64,000 nucleotides of DNA from Metaphire vulgaris (Eukaryota; Annelida; Clitellata; Crassiclitellata; Megascolecidae), in assembly GCA_018105865.1 (NCBI GenBank), contig CM030859.1:2738601-2802600 (forward strand), in the 5' to 3' direction. Positions 34,657 through 46,835 of this stretch are shown here, piece after piece (within the stretch, counting starts at the first letter, position 1; every line of letters begins with the position of its first letter). Under the pieces are notes generated by a model. The model was given only the letters and a program-made list of their open reading frames with translations. It made no database searches and had not been told where the DNA came from. The translations under genes and the position numbers were made by a program.

Positions 34657-34842
34657 CAGTGGCGGCTCCAGGATTTGGCAATAGGGGGCGTTGGAGTGAC
34701 AACTTTTAAGCATGGGGGCCAACTATTTGTTGCTAGGTTTGTAGTAGTAAGTATATGGTCCCAATAGAGAGACCACTGGGGGACCAGGAATTCAATAAAG
34801 GGGCACGGGCCCCCACCGGGTCCCCATGTGAAGCCGCCACTG
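34657..34842. mobile_element. CAGTGGCGGCTCCA MITE (short-interior type)
   Basis: Ends are CAGTGGCGGCTCCAGG and GTGAAGCCGCCACTG. It carries GGATTTGGCAA, AAGTATATGGTCCCAA and GGGGCACGGGCCCCC in the family order. Flanks match at 6 of 8. Confidence 0.88.
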
Positions 34843-35189
34843 AAGAGTTGAGTGACCCCCACTTTTCACCCAAATTTACACCAGTGAAATGTGCCGATAC
34901 ATTTGGTGGACAATGTTACAGTAAAACCCAAAACAATTTCCTGTCGCTGTTTCAAAAAAATCCTCTGACACAAAACGAGAAAATGGACGGGCGTTGATAT
35001 ATGGAGATAATATTATGCATTTCGAGGCGCGCGCTTTGAATATTATTTTACGAAAAAGATTTCCCTCAGCTCTCCACGACAAAATGTCAAACTGTCATGC
35101 ACATTTTTTGCTCGGTAGGAGAGGGGAGGGGGTCGTGAAAAGTCCCCTCCCATTCGAATATAACATGCAGTTGCCGTAGAAAAATATTC

Positions 35190-35500
35190 GACTCAAGAAA
35201 AGAGCGAAACCTTCTTTAATCATCGCCTGCGTGACGTGCGCATACTATGCGAATGTCATGACCGACCGGAGTGACTGAGTGACGGTCAGCTCGGATGACG
35301 GCCGTGGCGTCATTGTTTGTCATTCCTGGACGATGACGGAAAAGATTGGCTCGATGACCGCTCCTCTATCTCTGTGTCAATCCGTGATGAACGCATGACA
35401 ACGTTCGTAGTTACGCTTTCAGCCGCCAGGTGCGTCCGCTCCCAGACAACCACACCACAACAATATTCGTTACATAATTACATTTACGTTATTACGACGT
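35190..35500. other. Unassigned CpG-bearing stretch
   Basis: A short + frame, DDDGKDWLDDRSSISVSIRD to TLSAAR, runs into a good donor (CCGCCAG|gtgcgt at about 35433). It has no recognisable domain and no clear acceptor. Possible exon; weak. Confidence 0.2.
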
Positions 35501-35626
35501 AAATCTTCAATTTATATAGCACCGCGAAAATACTGAACTTAAGAATGAACAGAAAATGTGGTACTGCTTTCGAAAGCGCGCCATAGAAATTCGCGATATT
35601 TTTACTTACTTACTTAGTGTGTCTAA

Positions 35627-35712
35627 TCTGAGCCGCGGACGGCACGTGAGTTGTGCACCAGGGTCGAACCCGGGTTGACTCTCTACCAACTGAGCCGGCC
35701 AGGCGCCGACAA
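35627..35712 (-). mobile_element. tRNA-like SINE head
   Basis: The minus strand has GGCTCAGTTGGTAGAG (box A) and GGGTTCGACCCTGG (box B). The spacing is too short for an intact tRNA (no proper anticodon arm). It abuts a LINE (ACTT)n tail at 35595-35615. Confidence 0.6.
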
Positions 35713-35839
35713 TGATAGGCTCTGTCACCATGCCAACCTACAACCAGCACAGCCTATCGGATAATCTGCGATAAGTCTTCGTTTAACGCTAACCGCAATT
35801 TTCGCAGATTTCTTGCGTGAGAAGAAGGTTCGAGTGATT

Positions 35840-35934
<95 letters not shown>

Positions 35935-35937
35935 AGG

Positions 35938-35980
<43 letters not shown>

Positions 35981-36083
35981 AAGAAAGAGAGAGAGGGGGA
36001 GAGAGAGAAAGAAAGAGAGAGAGAGGGGGAGAGAGAGAGGGAGAGAGAGAAAGAAAGAGAGTGAGAGAGAGTGTGAGAGAGAG
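35840..36083. repeat. (GA)n microsatellite
   Basis: About 240 bp of GA with GGGA and AAAG variants. Confidence 0.97.
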
Positions 36084-36169
36084 ATCTGACCTAATATTTA
36101 ATCACTACAAAAAGCTAAAAGCTTCTGATGACAAAATAAGTGACCATGCTTCGGTGTTTGAATGATTTT

Positions 36170-36358
36170 GTTCATCATCATCACCACCACCATCATCATC
36201 ATCATCAGCATCATCATCATCATCAGTATCATAATCGTCAACGTCGTCGTCGTTGTCGTCGTTGTCATCATCATCATATCATCATGTCATCATATCATCA
36301 TAGTCGTCGTCGTCATCATCATCATCATCATCATCATCATCGTCGTCGTCGTCGTCAT
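36170..36358. repeat. (ATC)n/(GTC)n microsatellite
   Basis: Alternating ATC and GTC triplet blocks. Confidence 0.95.
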
Positions 36359-36441
36359 CAATGAACTTTTATAGCGCTATTTTAGTAATGCTTTTAGCAT
36401 CAGTCGATGGTCGTCGCTTCTTCTATTTTATTCATAATCCC

Positions 36442-36839
36442 CAGGCTTGTCCATGGGGCATATTTTTCTGTCCCATCCCATGGCATTCCCATTATATTAT
36501 TAATGTGGAATACAGTTCAAATGAAATTATGAGAACAAAATTCTGAAAGTTTAGGTTTAGTGTCTATTAAATAGGACTATATGTACAAAGAGACATGTAT
36601 AGCGACAGAATTTATTAACTTTAATGTCCCACCCCAAAATATAGATGCAAATATATAAAAAAAAAAAAAGGGTAAAAAGCTTTAAAGAAGTAAAAAAAAA
36701 GAGTAGCTCTGACGTAAATCAATTTGCTACGGCATGGCTACTGTCCCATGGGACATACTGTACCAATGTATGCTGTCCCATCCCATGGGACAATTACCAT
36801 GGGATTCCCATGGGAATACCATTCGCACGGACAACCCTG
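36442..36839. mobile_element. CAGGGTTGTCC MITE rich in CCCATGGGA palindromes
   Basis: Begins CAGGCTTGTCCATGGGG and ends CGGACAACCCTG. Flanks ATAATCCC and GTAATCCC match at 7 of 8. CCCATGGGAC or CCCATCCCATGG occurs near both ends. Confidence 0.75.
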
Positions 36840-37127
36840 GTAATCCCCCTTTGTCAAAATGTTTCAAAGCAATATAGAGGTATAGAGATGCAACATATAA
36901 AATATGGATATAGAGAAGCAATAAGAGCTAAAGACAACATCGAACTGATAAGGAAAGCCAGAAACAGAGAAGAGTGGAAAACCATGGTCACCAACGTAGC
37001 AAATACAAGGCACATTGTTTGTTTTACTTAAAGTGTGTGTTTTTATTAGTTTATTATTAGTTTATTATTGTTTTTTTGTTCTATTTGATGCTGTGCTTGT
37101 CACGAAATAAAGATTATATTAATAAGA

Positions 37128-37146
37128 AGAAGAAGAAGAAGAAGAA

Positions 37147-37211
<65 letters not shown>

Positions 37212-37272
37212 CGACGACGACGATGATGATGATGATGATGATGACGACGACGATGATGATGATGATGACGAA
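37128..37272. repeat. (AAG)n(ATG)n(ACG)n microsatellite
   Basis: Triplet blocks in succession. Confidence 0.96.
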
Positions 37273-37650
37273 TAGTAGTAATACTAATTTGTCAGTGTGG
37301 CTAGTACAGTATTGTCCATTTAAAATCCTTCAGAAAATCGTCTTATAATATAACTGACTGTATACATTTTCCCTGGCTTTGGCTGGCATCGAAACCGCGC
37401 CGCTGTGGCCGCATCAACGTTGTATATGCGCTGCCATTGGCGAAGGAGATTCTCCGGTCTCTCCGGTCGGCGCATTACCAGTGACGGGTCGTGCACGGCA
37501 CGCAGCAGCACGGCAGCAAATTACCTCCAGAAGATAGATCCGAAACGGAATTGTCATTGGGGAGTGGTGGGAGTGGGGGATCGGGGAACAGAATGGATGG
37601 AAATCCATTTCAGCGAGCGAACATGGCTTATCATCGAACAGTCTACTAGT

Positions 37651-37684
<34 letters not shown>

Positions 37685-37784
37685 TTCTTTTTCCTCGTTT
37701 CGGAGGGGTGCAGGGCCTCCTCTGTATTCTGACTGAGATCGGGCGTGTCGGATTTTTTTGCGAAACCGTTGAGAAACGGACGTT

Positions 37785-37788
<4 letters not shown>

Positions 37789-37851
<63 letters not shown>

Positions 37852-37946
37852 GTTGAAGCGAAATTCAGAAACTTTTTCAAATTCTTTTTTTAATGATGTA
37901 AAAATATTAGTAGCGTTCGACGCATGCGCGGAAAAGCTGTATACGC

Positions 37947-38006
<60 letters not shown>

Positions 38007-38227
38007 AGTATTGTTATAAACTGACAATTTCTTGTGCGCCATAGTACCAAAATGTCAGGAGCAAGGGCACATTACAGAGTCCAATAGAAATAAATAAAAT
38101 AGCAGTCATCAGCAAAAAAATATAAATGGAAAACAATCTAAGGCAGAAGAGAATAAGAATTTCTAAACAAATAAGTCTTTAGATTTATTGTTTATAATTA
38201 ATGTTAATGTTAATATTGCAAGAACCC

Positions 38228-38290
<63 letters not shown>

Positions 38291-38299
38291 TATTATTAT

Positions 38300-38340
<41 letters not shown>
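37789..38340. repeat. Three (ATT)n tracts
   Basis: Poly-ATT at 37789-37850, 37950-38006 and 38229-38340. The last abuts the 5' truncation point of a LINE. Confidence 0.95.
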
Positions 38341-38342
<2 letters not shown>

Positions 38343-39510
38343 TTGATTCTGTCGATCATGATATCCTTATACGCCGGCTTGAGAAATCGTTCGGAGTGTG
38401 TGGTTCCTCCTTGCGGTGGATAGCCAGCTATCTCTCTGATAGAGTGCAATCTGTAATGTGCGGTGGGAAACTCTCTATGGGGCGGAACGTTGGCTGTGGA
38501 GTTCTGAAGGGTCAGTACTTGGCCCATTACTTTTTATTCTGTACACGGCCGATCTGAGATCAATTATTGCGGCCTTTGGACTGGCACCCCATAGCTATGC
38601 TGATGACAGTCAGATTTACTCGTCCTGCCTTCCTGGTGATGTGGAGGCGTTTCGGGAACGGTTCATCGAGTGTTTAGTCGCTGTCTCAAGTGGGCGGAGG
38701 AAAATCGACTGGCCCTGAACGTGGGAAAACTGAGTTCCTGTGGGTCAGCACCCTCGGAGAAGGATGCTGGTGAGTCGCAAACCGTTCGCGATGGGTGATG
38801 CTACCATTGTCCCCTCCGAGTGCGTGCGGCTGTTGGGGGTACTCTTTGATGGGACTCTTTCATTCGAGCCACACGTAAACGATGTGATCAGGCGATGTCA
38901 CTTTCAACTGAGAAGGATCCGATCAGTCCGGCGATATCTGCCTGTATCCGGAGTGGTACACTTGGTCCGGGCCTTGGTGCTAACTAGGATCGACTATTGC
39001 AATAGTGTCCTGTTGGGCCTCCCGGTTAGCAAACTTGAACGGCTGCAGTCTGTTCTGAATCTCTCGGCGAGGATTGTGTTCGGATGTCGCTGGCGCGAAC
39101 ATGTAACACCACTTCTCAGGGATCGTCTACATTGGCTCCGAGTCCCTGAGCGAATTGTGTTCAAAAGATGCTGGCTGACGTACAGAGCGCTGCATGACCC
39201 GTGCTGTCCTGAGTACCTTGCCTCTCTTGTAAAGAGACCGCAGGGGTAATGACAGGAGAGCTTCGCCCGCTCGAGTCGCGGCGTTAAACTTCACGTTCCT
39301 CCCCCATCCAAGACCGCCAAGTTCGGAGAGAGATCCTTCACTAGAGGTAATCCTACCTTGTGGAACTCTCTTCCTGATGAGACCACCATGGCTGATACTC
39401 CCGAGCATTTCATCACGAGATTAAAAACGCATCTGTTTAGGTTGGGTTATAGTTGAGATGTTAAAGCGCTTTTGTTGTGGGCCTCAGCCTTGTTACAGCG
39501 CTATAGAAAT
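38341..39510 (+). mobile_element. L2/CR1-type LINE, half of RT ORF with YADD and 3' UTR
   Basis: Translates in pieces as FDSVDHDILIRRLEKSFGV, WIASYLSDRVQSV, GSVLGPLLFILYTADL, SYADDSQIY (catalytic YADD), LALNVGKTEFLWVS, LGVLFDGTLSFEPHV, LVRALVLTRIDYCNSVLLGL, HVTPLLRDRLHWLRVPERI, and ends KTHLFRLGYS. Frame changes near 38505, 38690, 38750 and 39245 show it is dead. The 3' UTR, GTTACAGCGCTATAGAAATT then GAATG repeats, matches the copy at 42110. Confidence 0.9.
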
Positions 39511-39538
39511 TGTCTAGGAATGAATGAATGAATGAATG

Positions 39539-39539
39539 A

Positions 39540-39608
<69 letters not shown>
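39539..39608. repeat. (ATT)n after LINE tail
   Basis: Follows the GAATG tail of the LINE. Confidence 0.95.
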
Positions 39609-39610
<2 letters not shown>

Positions 39611-39789
39611 ACAAGCCGATTTATATAGCGCAGTAGGCCTACACATGAATAAAGTTCAAACTCAAAAGCGCCTTACAGTCCAAATCGTCTCTTGACGATC
39701 GTTTTTCGCTTGTTCGCTTTTAATTCTCGAAATTTAATTCTCGGGGCTAAGCGGCGGTGCCCCTTCCCCTCTATTCCTATACCCTGGCT

Positions 39790-39988
39790 CAGTGGCGGTT
39801 CTAGGATTTGGCAAGTGGAGGGGCCGCTGGGGCGGCAACTTCTAATCATGAGGGGGCCAACCATTTGTTGTTTAATGTATGTAGCATTAAGTATAGGGTC
39901 CCAACAGGGGGATCACTGGGGGAGCCAGGCACTCAATAGGGGGGCCGGGGGCACGGGCCTCCTGGCCTCCCCGGTGGAGCCGCCACTG
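39790..39988. mobile_element. CAGTGGCGGTTCTA MITE with perfect target-site duplication
   Basis: Ends are CAGTGGCGGTTCTAGG and GTGGAGCCGCCACTG. CCCTGGCT is duplicated exactly. The right flank continues into ACGCCACTG, the terminus of a CAGTGGCGTAGCC element, so the insertion is nested. Confidence 0.9.
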
Positions 39989-40165
39989 CCCTGGCTACGC
40001 CACTGTACTCGCCCTCTCTCTCTCTCTCTCTCCCTCTCTCTCTCTTTGTGGCCAGTGTGGTACACTTGCTATAGTTACCCCAGATGAGACCAAATATCGC
40101 ACATCTTAACTCCCATACACGTATGATCGTTAAGAAGAAGATTCATAAAATCCGGATCTCATTGG

Positions 40166-40167
<2 letters not shown>

Positions 40168-40208
<41 letters not shown>
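40168..40208. repeat. (TA)n microsatellite
   Basis: About 20 TA units, abutting a MITE. Confidence 0.95.
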
Positions 40209-40211
<3 letters not shown>

Positions 40212-40455
40212 CAGTGGCGTAGCGTGAACTCGTGCCGCCCATGGCTCTTGTCAAACCGCCGCTCTCCCCAAATTCACTCTTATTACACCTGACAAGCATA
40301 AAAAAGGTTGTCGAGCTAAATTTGTCGCTCCTTCTAAACTTGGCCGCCCTCGCCAAAAACTACCAGACAAAAAAGTAATTTCCATAATTTGCCGCCCCCT
40401 CATGTGTGGCGCCCATGGCTAGAGCCATAGTAGCCATTGGGACGCTACTCCTCTG
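40212..40455. mobile_element. CAGTGGCGTAGCG MITE
   Basis: Begins CAGTGGCGTAGCGTGA and ends GGGACGCTACTCCTCTG. Flanks ATATAGGG and ATACAGGG match at 7 of 8. Core CTGACAAGCATAAAAAAGGT lies at 40289. Confidence 0.82.
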
Positions 40456-40457
40456 AT

Positions 40458-40530
40458 ACAGGGTGGCGCAAAAAAACGGACTAGTCACATTTAGGTTTGC
40501 GTTTAATTTAGTCCGGTTTTTTGCATCACC

Positions 40531-40534
<4 letters not shown>
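40458..40534. mobile_element. 77-bp mariner-like MITE
   Basis: Terminal inverted repeats ACAGGGTGGCGCAAAAAAAC and, inverted, ACATGGTGATGCAAAAAACC, bordered by TA dinucleotides. It abuts a poly-TA tract. Confidence 0.75.
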
Positions 40535-40602
<68 letters not shown>

Positions 40603-40664
40603 TTAATGGAAACATTTATATGGGCGCCCATGTATATAAGTCTTATTTTATAATACATGACCTC

Positions 40665-41162
40665 CAGTGGCGGTTCCACCATGTTGATACTGGGATGCAA
40701 CCACACCGGGGTTCCGGATGACCTTTTTTGTCTATTTCCCGGTGAGTTTTTTTAAATTTAGTAAAAATTCTGCGAATGGTCTTCTTTTTTGTTCGTCGGC
40801 ATTTTTTGGCATGGCTTATTTACATGTATATTTAGTGAGCAAAACACTAAGAATGACTTTCCCCTCTCTTCTCTTTTATTTTTCTTCTTCACTTTGTATC
40901 CCCCCCCACCAACTTCCTATAAATTTTTTTCATCTCCTCACCAGTGGCGGCTCTAGGATTTGGCAAGTGGGGGGCCGTTGGGGTGACAACTTCTAATCAT
41001 GGGGAGCCAACCATTTGTTGTTTAATGTATGTAGCATTAAGTATAGAGTCCAAACTGGGGGGCCAATGAGGGGCCAGGCACTCAATTGGGGGGGGCACGG
41101 GCCCCATTCCCCCCAGTGGAGCCGCCACTGCTCCTCACCAAGTATTCCTGGAACCGCCACTG
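40665..41162. mobile_element. CAGTGGCGGTTCCA MITE split by a nested copy
   Basis: Ends are CAGTGGCGGTTCCACC and CCTGGAACCGCCACTG. The long-interior element is interrupted by 40942-41130. Confidence 0.87.
40942..41130. mobile_element. Nested CAGTGGCGGCTCTA MITE with perfect target-site duplication
   Basis: Ends are CAGTGGCGGCTCTAGG and GTGGAGCCGCCACTG. CTCCTCAC is repeated exactly on both sides. This shows the short-interior type jumped after the long-interior host element. Confidence 0.92.
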
Positions 41163-41590
41163 TTGACCTGTAATGAGCGTCAAATTCGCTTCATCCGCTA
41201 AAACATACAGAAATCCTAACTCGACCGAAGCCCAATATAAACAAGAAGCCGGGTTAGAACAGCATCGAGAGATGCGTCTGTTCGTCCTCTTATTAGTATT
41301 CCAGCGACGATTTAATTTAGACGGCATCCATTGTTCCCTCGCAAGGACCCCGTGGCAATAATCGATTGTTGTTGTGACCAGGTATGATTTACGGTCCTCG
41401 GACGTCTCGCCCCGTTGCGTGGAATTACTTTTCCACGCGGCGGCTGCTGTCGATAATATTACATATATCCGACCGCCTCTCCTGGTGCCAGCTGCTTCTT
41501 CGGTCGCCTGCCATCATCGTCGGCGCCTGCATGCCTGGTTAATTAATTAAGAAATTTCCCCTCCAGAAATATGCGCCATATGGTGTGAGT
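41163..41590. other. Unassigned stretch, partly CpG-rich
   Basis: CpG is enriched at 41390-41530. No exon recognised. Confidence 0.3.
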
Positions 41591-41630
41591 TTATTGCTTG
41601 GTAGCATTTACTATTACTACTGCCGCTATG

Positions 41631-41631
<1 letters not shown>

Positions 41632-41700
<69 letters not shown>

Positions 41701-41718
41701 ATAATAATAATAATAATT
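41632..41718. repeat. (ACT)n(AAT)n microsatellite
   Basis: About 23 ACT units then AAT units. Confidence 0.96.
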
Positions 41719-42021
41719 TCATTTATATTTCCATCCTATGTCTGCATTATCGCGGCGAATATACAATCGCTATAACGCAGTTAATAAAGTTTTTATAATA
41801 ATTATTACATGATGCTATTGACAGCATTCTTATGTGCTCTGACTGACGACGCATTATTTAGAATTTTAGTTGCAGTGTCTTTGGTCTTCCGACTTAGTAA
41901 GAGACAGATCAGATCGGCGGAGGTGGTCCTCAGATGGCCGTAGCGTTAATAGATATGAAGGAGGAGAAGTAGAAGAGTAGAAGAGGAAGAAAATGAAAAA
42001 GATGAAGATGAAGAAGAAGCG

Positions 42022-42099
<78 letters not shown>

Positions 42100-42108
42100 T
42101 TATTATTA
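42022..42108. repeat. (ATT)n at LINE 3' end
   Basis: Adjoins the LINE 3' UTR on its minus-strand downstream side. Confidence 0.95.
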
Positions 42109-42426
42109 CAATTTCTCCAGCGCAGTAAACAAGGCTAAGGCCTACGACAAAAGCACTTTGACATAATTCTATCAGTAAAATCCGATATTAAATAGGTGTG
42201 TTTTTAAGTTCCTAAGAAAGGATTCCGCAGAGACAGCTTCCGACACAACGTCAGGTAACGAGTTCCACAGTAACGGATTCCCTTTGGAGAATGACCTTTC
42301 TCCAAACTTGGAGGTCTTTGACGGAGGAGGGACAAGCAGCAGGACTCGACGACTCGACCGAAGCTTCATTCTCGACTCATTTGACGTCGTTCGCTGCACC
42401 AGAGAGATTACAGAGAGTTTTAACAT
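42109..42426 (-). mobile_element. L2-like LINE, C-terminal end of RT ORF and 3' UTR
   Basis: The minus strand reads KLSVISLVQRTTSNESR, then SKTSKFGERSFSKGNPLLWN, SLPDVVSEAVSAESF and LRNLKTHLFNIGFY stop. The 3' UTR (GCTTTTGTCGTAGGCC, CGCTGGAGAAATTG) matches that of 38341-39510, so both belong to one family. Confidence 0.87.
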
Positions 42427-42476
42427 GAAAAGGTTATGGATTTATTGAAAAAGGAGATCAAGGCCTGCATAGCACC

Positions 42477-42762
42477 CAGAGGCGGACCGAGGGGGAGGGC
42501 AGGGGGGACATGTGTCCCCGGGCGCCGAGGTGAGGGGGCGCCAAAATCGGGTATTTGGGTAAGTGAAATGCACAGCAAATAAGAAGAAACACGTGTGACA
42601 ACCTTTTTTTTGCTTGTCTGCACTAAATGAAGAGGGGCGCCCGTAAGAGCTGAGGAGGGGCGCCGAAAACGATGTGACGACCTTTTTTGCTCGTCAGCAA
42701 TGCTAGGGGTGCCAACGGTGCACTCCCCCCCCCGGGCGCCGCCTACCCTCGCTCCGCCTCTG
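42477..42762. mobile_element. CAGAGGCGGACCGAGGG MITE
   Basis: Ends are CAGAGGCGGACCGAGGG and CCCTCGCTCCGCCTCTG. Cores lie at 42596 and 42676. TAGCACC occurs on both sides, with a two-base offset. Confidence 0.82.
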
Positions 42763-43054
42763 CCTAGCACCGCTACTACAGAGCTAATGTCTTGTATTTC
42801 GACCAATAATTACTCTTGGATAAGAGCGCTGTCGAGCATTTTTACCGACGCCAATGGAAAGCTCATCGGAATAACTGTCTTCGTTAATAAACCAACGGAA
42901 TCTAATGCATAATGGCCAATATTAGCAGGAGATAGACCGGCTCTTCGATGGACAGCAACATTAAACGGTCTGGTCACCGACATTTACAACACGCCTAATC
43001 GCTCATTAAACGGATACTGGAAAGCGAGTATTCGTCCTCTTCTGGGCGTTCATT

Positions 43055-43513
43055 CAGAGATGTCCATGGGTTGCAGGGGCGTAGCCAGGAATTTGATTTG
43101 GGAGGGTATAAATATTTTGGGTGTGGGTATAAATCTTAACTATAAACCACATAAACCAAACAAACCACATATAACCACATGCAAATCACATAAAAACTTT
43201 CAGGTAGACTGATTTGGGGGGGGGGTATATATGCCGATATACCCCACGTCGCTACGCCCCTGATGGGTTGGGTTAACCCATGGGTTGAGTTGGGTTGGGT
43301 TGGGTTGGATAGGGTTGGGTTGGGTCAGACTTTTCCATATTAATAGTGGCTTGGGTTGGGTTGGGTCAGAAAATAAGTCGTGGTTTAAGAAACTGTAATG
43401 TATTACAGTGGGTTGGGTTGGGTCAAGTAAACCTATTATCGGCATGGGTTGGGTTGGAGATTTGATGGGTTGGGTTGGATTGGGTTCTAAAAATGGACCA
43501 ATGGACATCTCTG
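43055..43513 (+). mobile_element. CAGAGATGTCCATGG MITE split by another MITE, perfect target-site duplication
   Basis: Ends are CAGAGATGTCCATGG and CCAATGGACATCTCTG. CGTTCATT is duplicated exactly. The interior contains TTGGG/GGGTT arrays. Confidence 0.93.
43075..43262. mobile_element. Nested CAGGGGCGTAGCC MITE, perfect target-site duplication
   Basis: Ends are CAGGGGCGTAGCCAGG and GTCGCTACGCCCCTG. ATGGGTTG is duplicated exactly within the host element. Only the host sequence supplies that word, so the duplication is unambiguous. Start may shift by one to two bases. Confidence 0.92.
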
Positions 43514-43594
43514 CGTTCATTAGTAATCCATCTGCTTGGCTTTTCCCACACCGAACATCTAGTTAACTCTCTCTTGTTTTACGAAGCAATGTCC

Positions 43595-43908
43595 CAGTGG
43601 CGGTTCCAGGAATTCTTGGCGGGGGGATGAAAAAATTTATAAGAAGTTGGTGGGAGATGCAAAGTAAGGAAGAGAAAAAGAAAAGAGAGAAAAAAGGTCA
43701 TTGTTAGTGTAGTGTTTTACTCACTAAATGTTAATAAACCTTTCCGAAAAAACGCCGACAAGCAAGAAAAAGAAGATCATTCGCAGTATTTTTCAATAAA
43801 TTTTTTAAAAACTCGCCGGAAAATAGGTTGACAAGGAAAAAAAGGTCATCCGGAACTCCCAGGTTCGGGGATGCATCCCCAGTCATCAACATGGCGAAAC
43901 CGCCACTG
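43595..43908. mobile_element. CAGTGGCGGTTCCA MITE (long-interior type)
   Basis: Ends are CAGTGGCGGTTCCAGG and GCGAAACCGCCACTG. Cores lie at 43755 and 43829. Confidence 0.85.
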
Positions 43909-44489
43909 GAATTACCCCATGCAATACAATACAGAGTCTTCAAAGATGCATAAGGCAGCAACGAAACCAGAAGAAAGAAGACAGATTACACCAGAAGGAA
44001 ATTGCATTCCGTGTTTTGTCATCTTCAGAGAAAACCGGTGTCCTATGATGACGTCATTAGTGCGTGTTTAACCAACGAACCACCAGCGTCCTCTGATTGT
44101 CGGTCTCAGTGATACATCTAAGACTGGGCTGGCCGTGTCGTTCAGTTCCTTGCGATATATCGGAATCTCTTACTAATGACGGATGGCGTGCAGAGAGTGG
44201 TGCGTGGATGCCCAGGGTCAGGAAGTCGATAGAAAATGTCTGACGAGCAGAAAAGGTCACCGGGTCAATTTTGGCACCCTCATCACCCCCCATCTGGTCG
44301 GTGCCCGGGTCACCGCCCCACCGGCGCTCACCCCTCTGCACACTAATGACGAGTGTTGTGTTAATGCAGACGCCGCGTGGTTGACTGAACAGAAACTCTT
44401 GTAAATTCCACGCATCGAGTATTAAACACACTCGCAGAGATGGCGCCAGGTGATGATTCAAATGGGTTATCAGTGCTTGATGGGCCACG

Positions 44490-44520
44490 GTCACATGATC
44501 ATCACAACCATCATCATCAT

Positions 44521-44585
<65 letters not shown>

Positions 44586-44592
44586 ATAATAA

Positions 44593-44635
<43 letters not shown>

Positions 44636-44690
44636 TGTTGTTGTTGTTGTTGTTGTTGTAGAAGTAGTAATAGCAGCAGCAGTAATAGTA
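44490..44690. repeat. (ATC)(AGC)(AGT)(GTT) compound microsatellite
   Basis: Successive triplet blocks. Confidence 0.96.
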
Positions 44691-44755
44691 AGTGCTACTT
44701 TCCAAAGCGCTATATAAATTTACGAGATTTTACTTTACTTTACTTACTTACTTAA
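44690..44755 (+). mobile_element. LINE 3' tail, (ACTT)n type
   Basis: GTGCTACTTTCCAAAGCGC and TATAAATTTACGAGATTTTA, then ACTT repeats. Confidence 0.7.
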
Positions 44756-44929
44756 AATTATTAGCGTGCTGTATCCAATTTTAGTTGACAATAAATGTGC
44801 AGGGTCGCGGGATACTGCAAAGCCTCCAAAGTGATCTCAGTTCCAAAAAGTTTAGTTAGTTAATTGTTAATCCTGGCCTAGAGTACTTTTCAAAATTAAT
44901 CTTATTTCACAATAACTTAAGGCAAGCGT

Positions 44930-45374
44930 ATTCCGACCATTTTGCTACGAAACTCCATTAATTAACAATAAGAGTTTCTGTTAAAACTGAGTAGATAACG
45001 CCTCGCGGTTAAGCGATTTTGCCTTATTCATAAGATTTTTGGACGCGTAAGAAAGGTATGTTCCTGACAACATATTATCAATAAATATATCAATAAATAT
45101 ATTATTATCAATAAATTTCAATATCTAATTCTTTTATTTTGTCCTATTTGGCAAAAAGATGAATAATTTCGCCTAATATATTTGCCATATTTTCATTCGA
45201 GTTGAATCAAAGCTTTTGTTTTGCATTTTATTCAAAACACAGAAGATTCATTTCAACCGACGTTCGCCAGATGGCTTAATGCATTGTTTTGAAATTACAT
45301 GCTATGATTAGGGTCGCGGCACGTTACAAAAACCGTTGAAGTGGGCCTGGTTCCTAAACGTTTGGGAAACCCTG
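44930..45374 (-). mobile_element. hAT-like element with CAGGGTTTCCCAAAC end (copy 3)
   Basis: The right end, GTTTGGGAAACCCTG, is the inverse of the 7497 terminus. The body is the reverse complement of 6485-6897 and 7550-7950. Confidence 0.75.
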
Positions 45375-45527
45375 CCCTAGGCAACTGCCTTCTTTACCTC
45401 TCTGCCTACGGCTGACCCTGGACCTGGCCACAGCGTATTAAAAATGGCGCCATAGAAGTGCATAATTGTTACCATTAGTAACAAGCAACTGCTAAGAAGA
45501 GGCGCTATAGAAATTGTCAGCAACATT

Positions 45528-46082
<555 letters not shown>

Positions 46083-46835
46083 GCTACATTATATTGTGAA
46101 ATATATTAGTCTCCGGTTTCCAAGAACTCTTCCTGCTCGTACAACAATTTTACCGTCGTCACCCGAGCAGCGATTGATTCAGGTGTTTCGGAAGTGGAAT
46201 CCAGTTCCGTAGCAAATACTGGAGATATTGACGCATGCCGTCAGACAGCTCTCTGTTCTTTCACTCATCAGCAAGAATGTGCTTTTGCATCGCTTAAAAT
46301 ATCAGCCTCTTAAGTTTCAACGTTGAGAATGTTAACGGCGTCGCGCGCTTCCTTTTGAAAGCAATCGGTGTCAAAATTATTACTCCGAGTTTCACTTACT
46401 TACTTTTCTGCTTTTAGCTGAAACCCGAAACATTTTTCTGAGTAACGGGGTGGGGGGGGGACGGGGGTGGGGTGCAGTTATTCAGTATGGCGGAAGCACT
46501 TTTCTTCGGCAAAGTATGATTTTTCAGCCCATTAGCTACTGATTTACATCTCGCGCTCAGAATAAACGTGTTTTCTGTCTGCAATTTAGTATACTCTTGA
46601 TTTCCACTCTCAGTCGATGGCAGACACGGTGACATTCACTCAAATGCTCTTGTTTGTGTCAGACCCAAGCAAAATTCAATCTCCTACAATGAAACCTAAC
46701 CAGACGAATTTCTCTTTATTTTTGCTACAAAAATGTCGCGGGTTGCAGTAAAATCTTAAAATTAAGTGAATCTTAGAATATTTTCCGGAGCGCAACAGAC
46801 GGAAGTCACTTGTCAACATGCCGTAGTCACGTAAC
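46083..46835. other. Unassigned stretch
   Basis: No element ends or exon recognised; a G-rich run lies at 46445-46475. Confidence 0.4.

Noticed and set aside
35627..35712. Possible functional tRNA gene on the minus strand
   Set aside because: Box A and B are present but the region between is too short for an anticodon arm; a SINE head is more likely.
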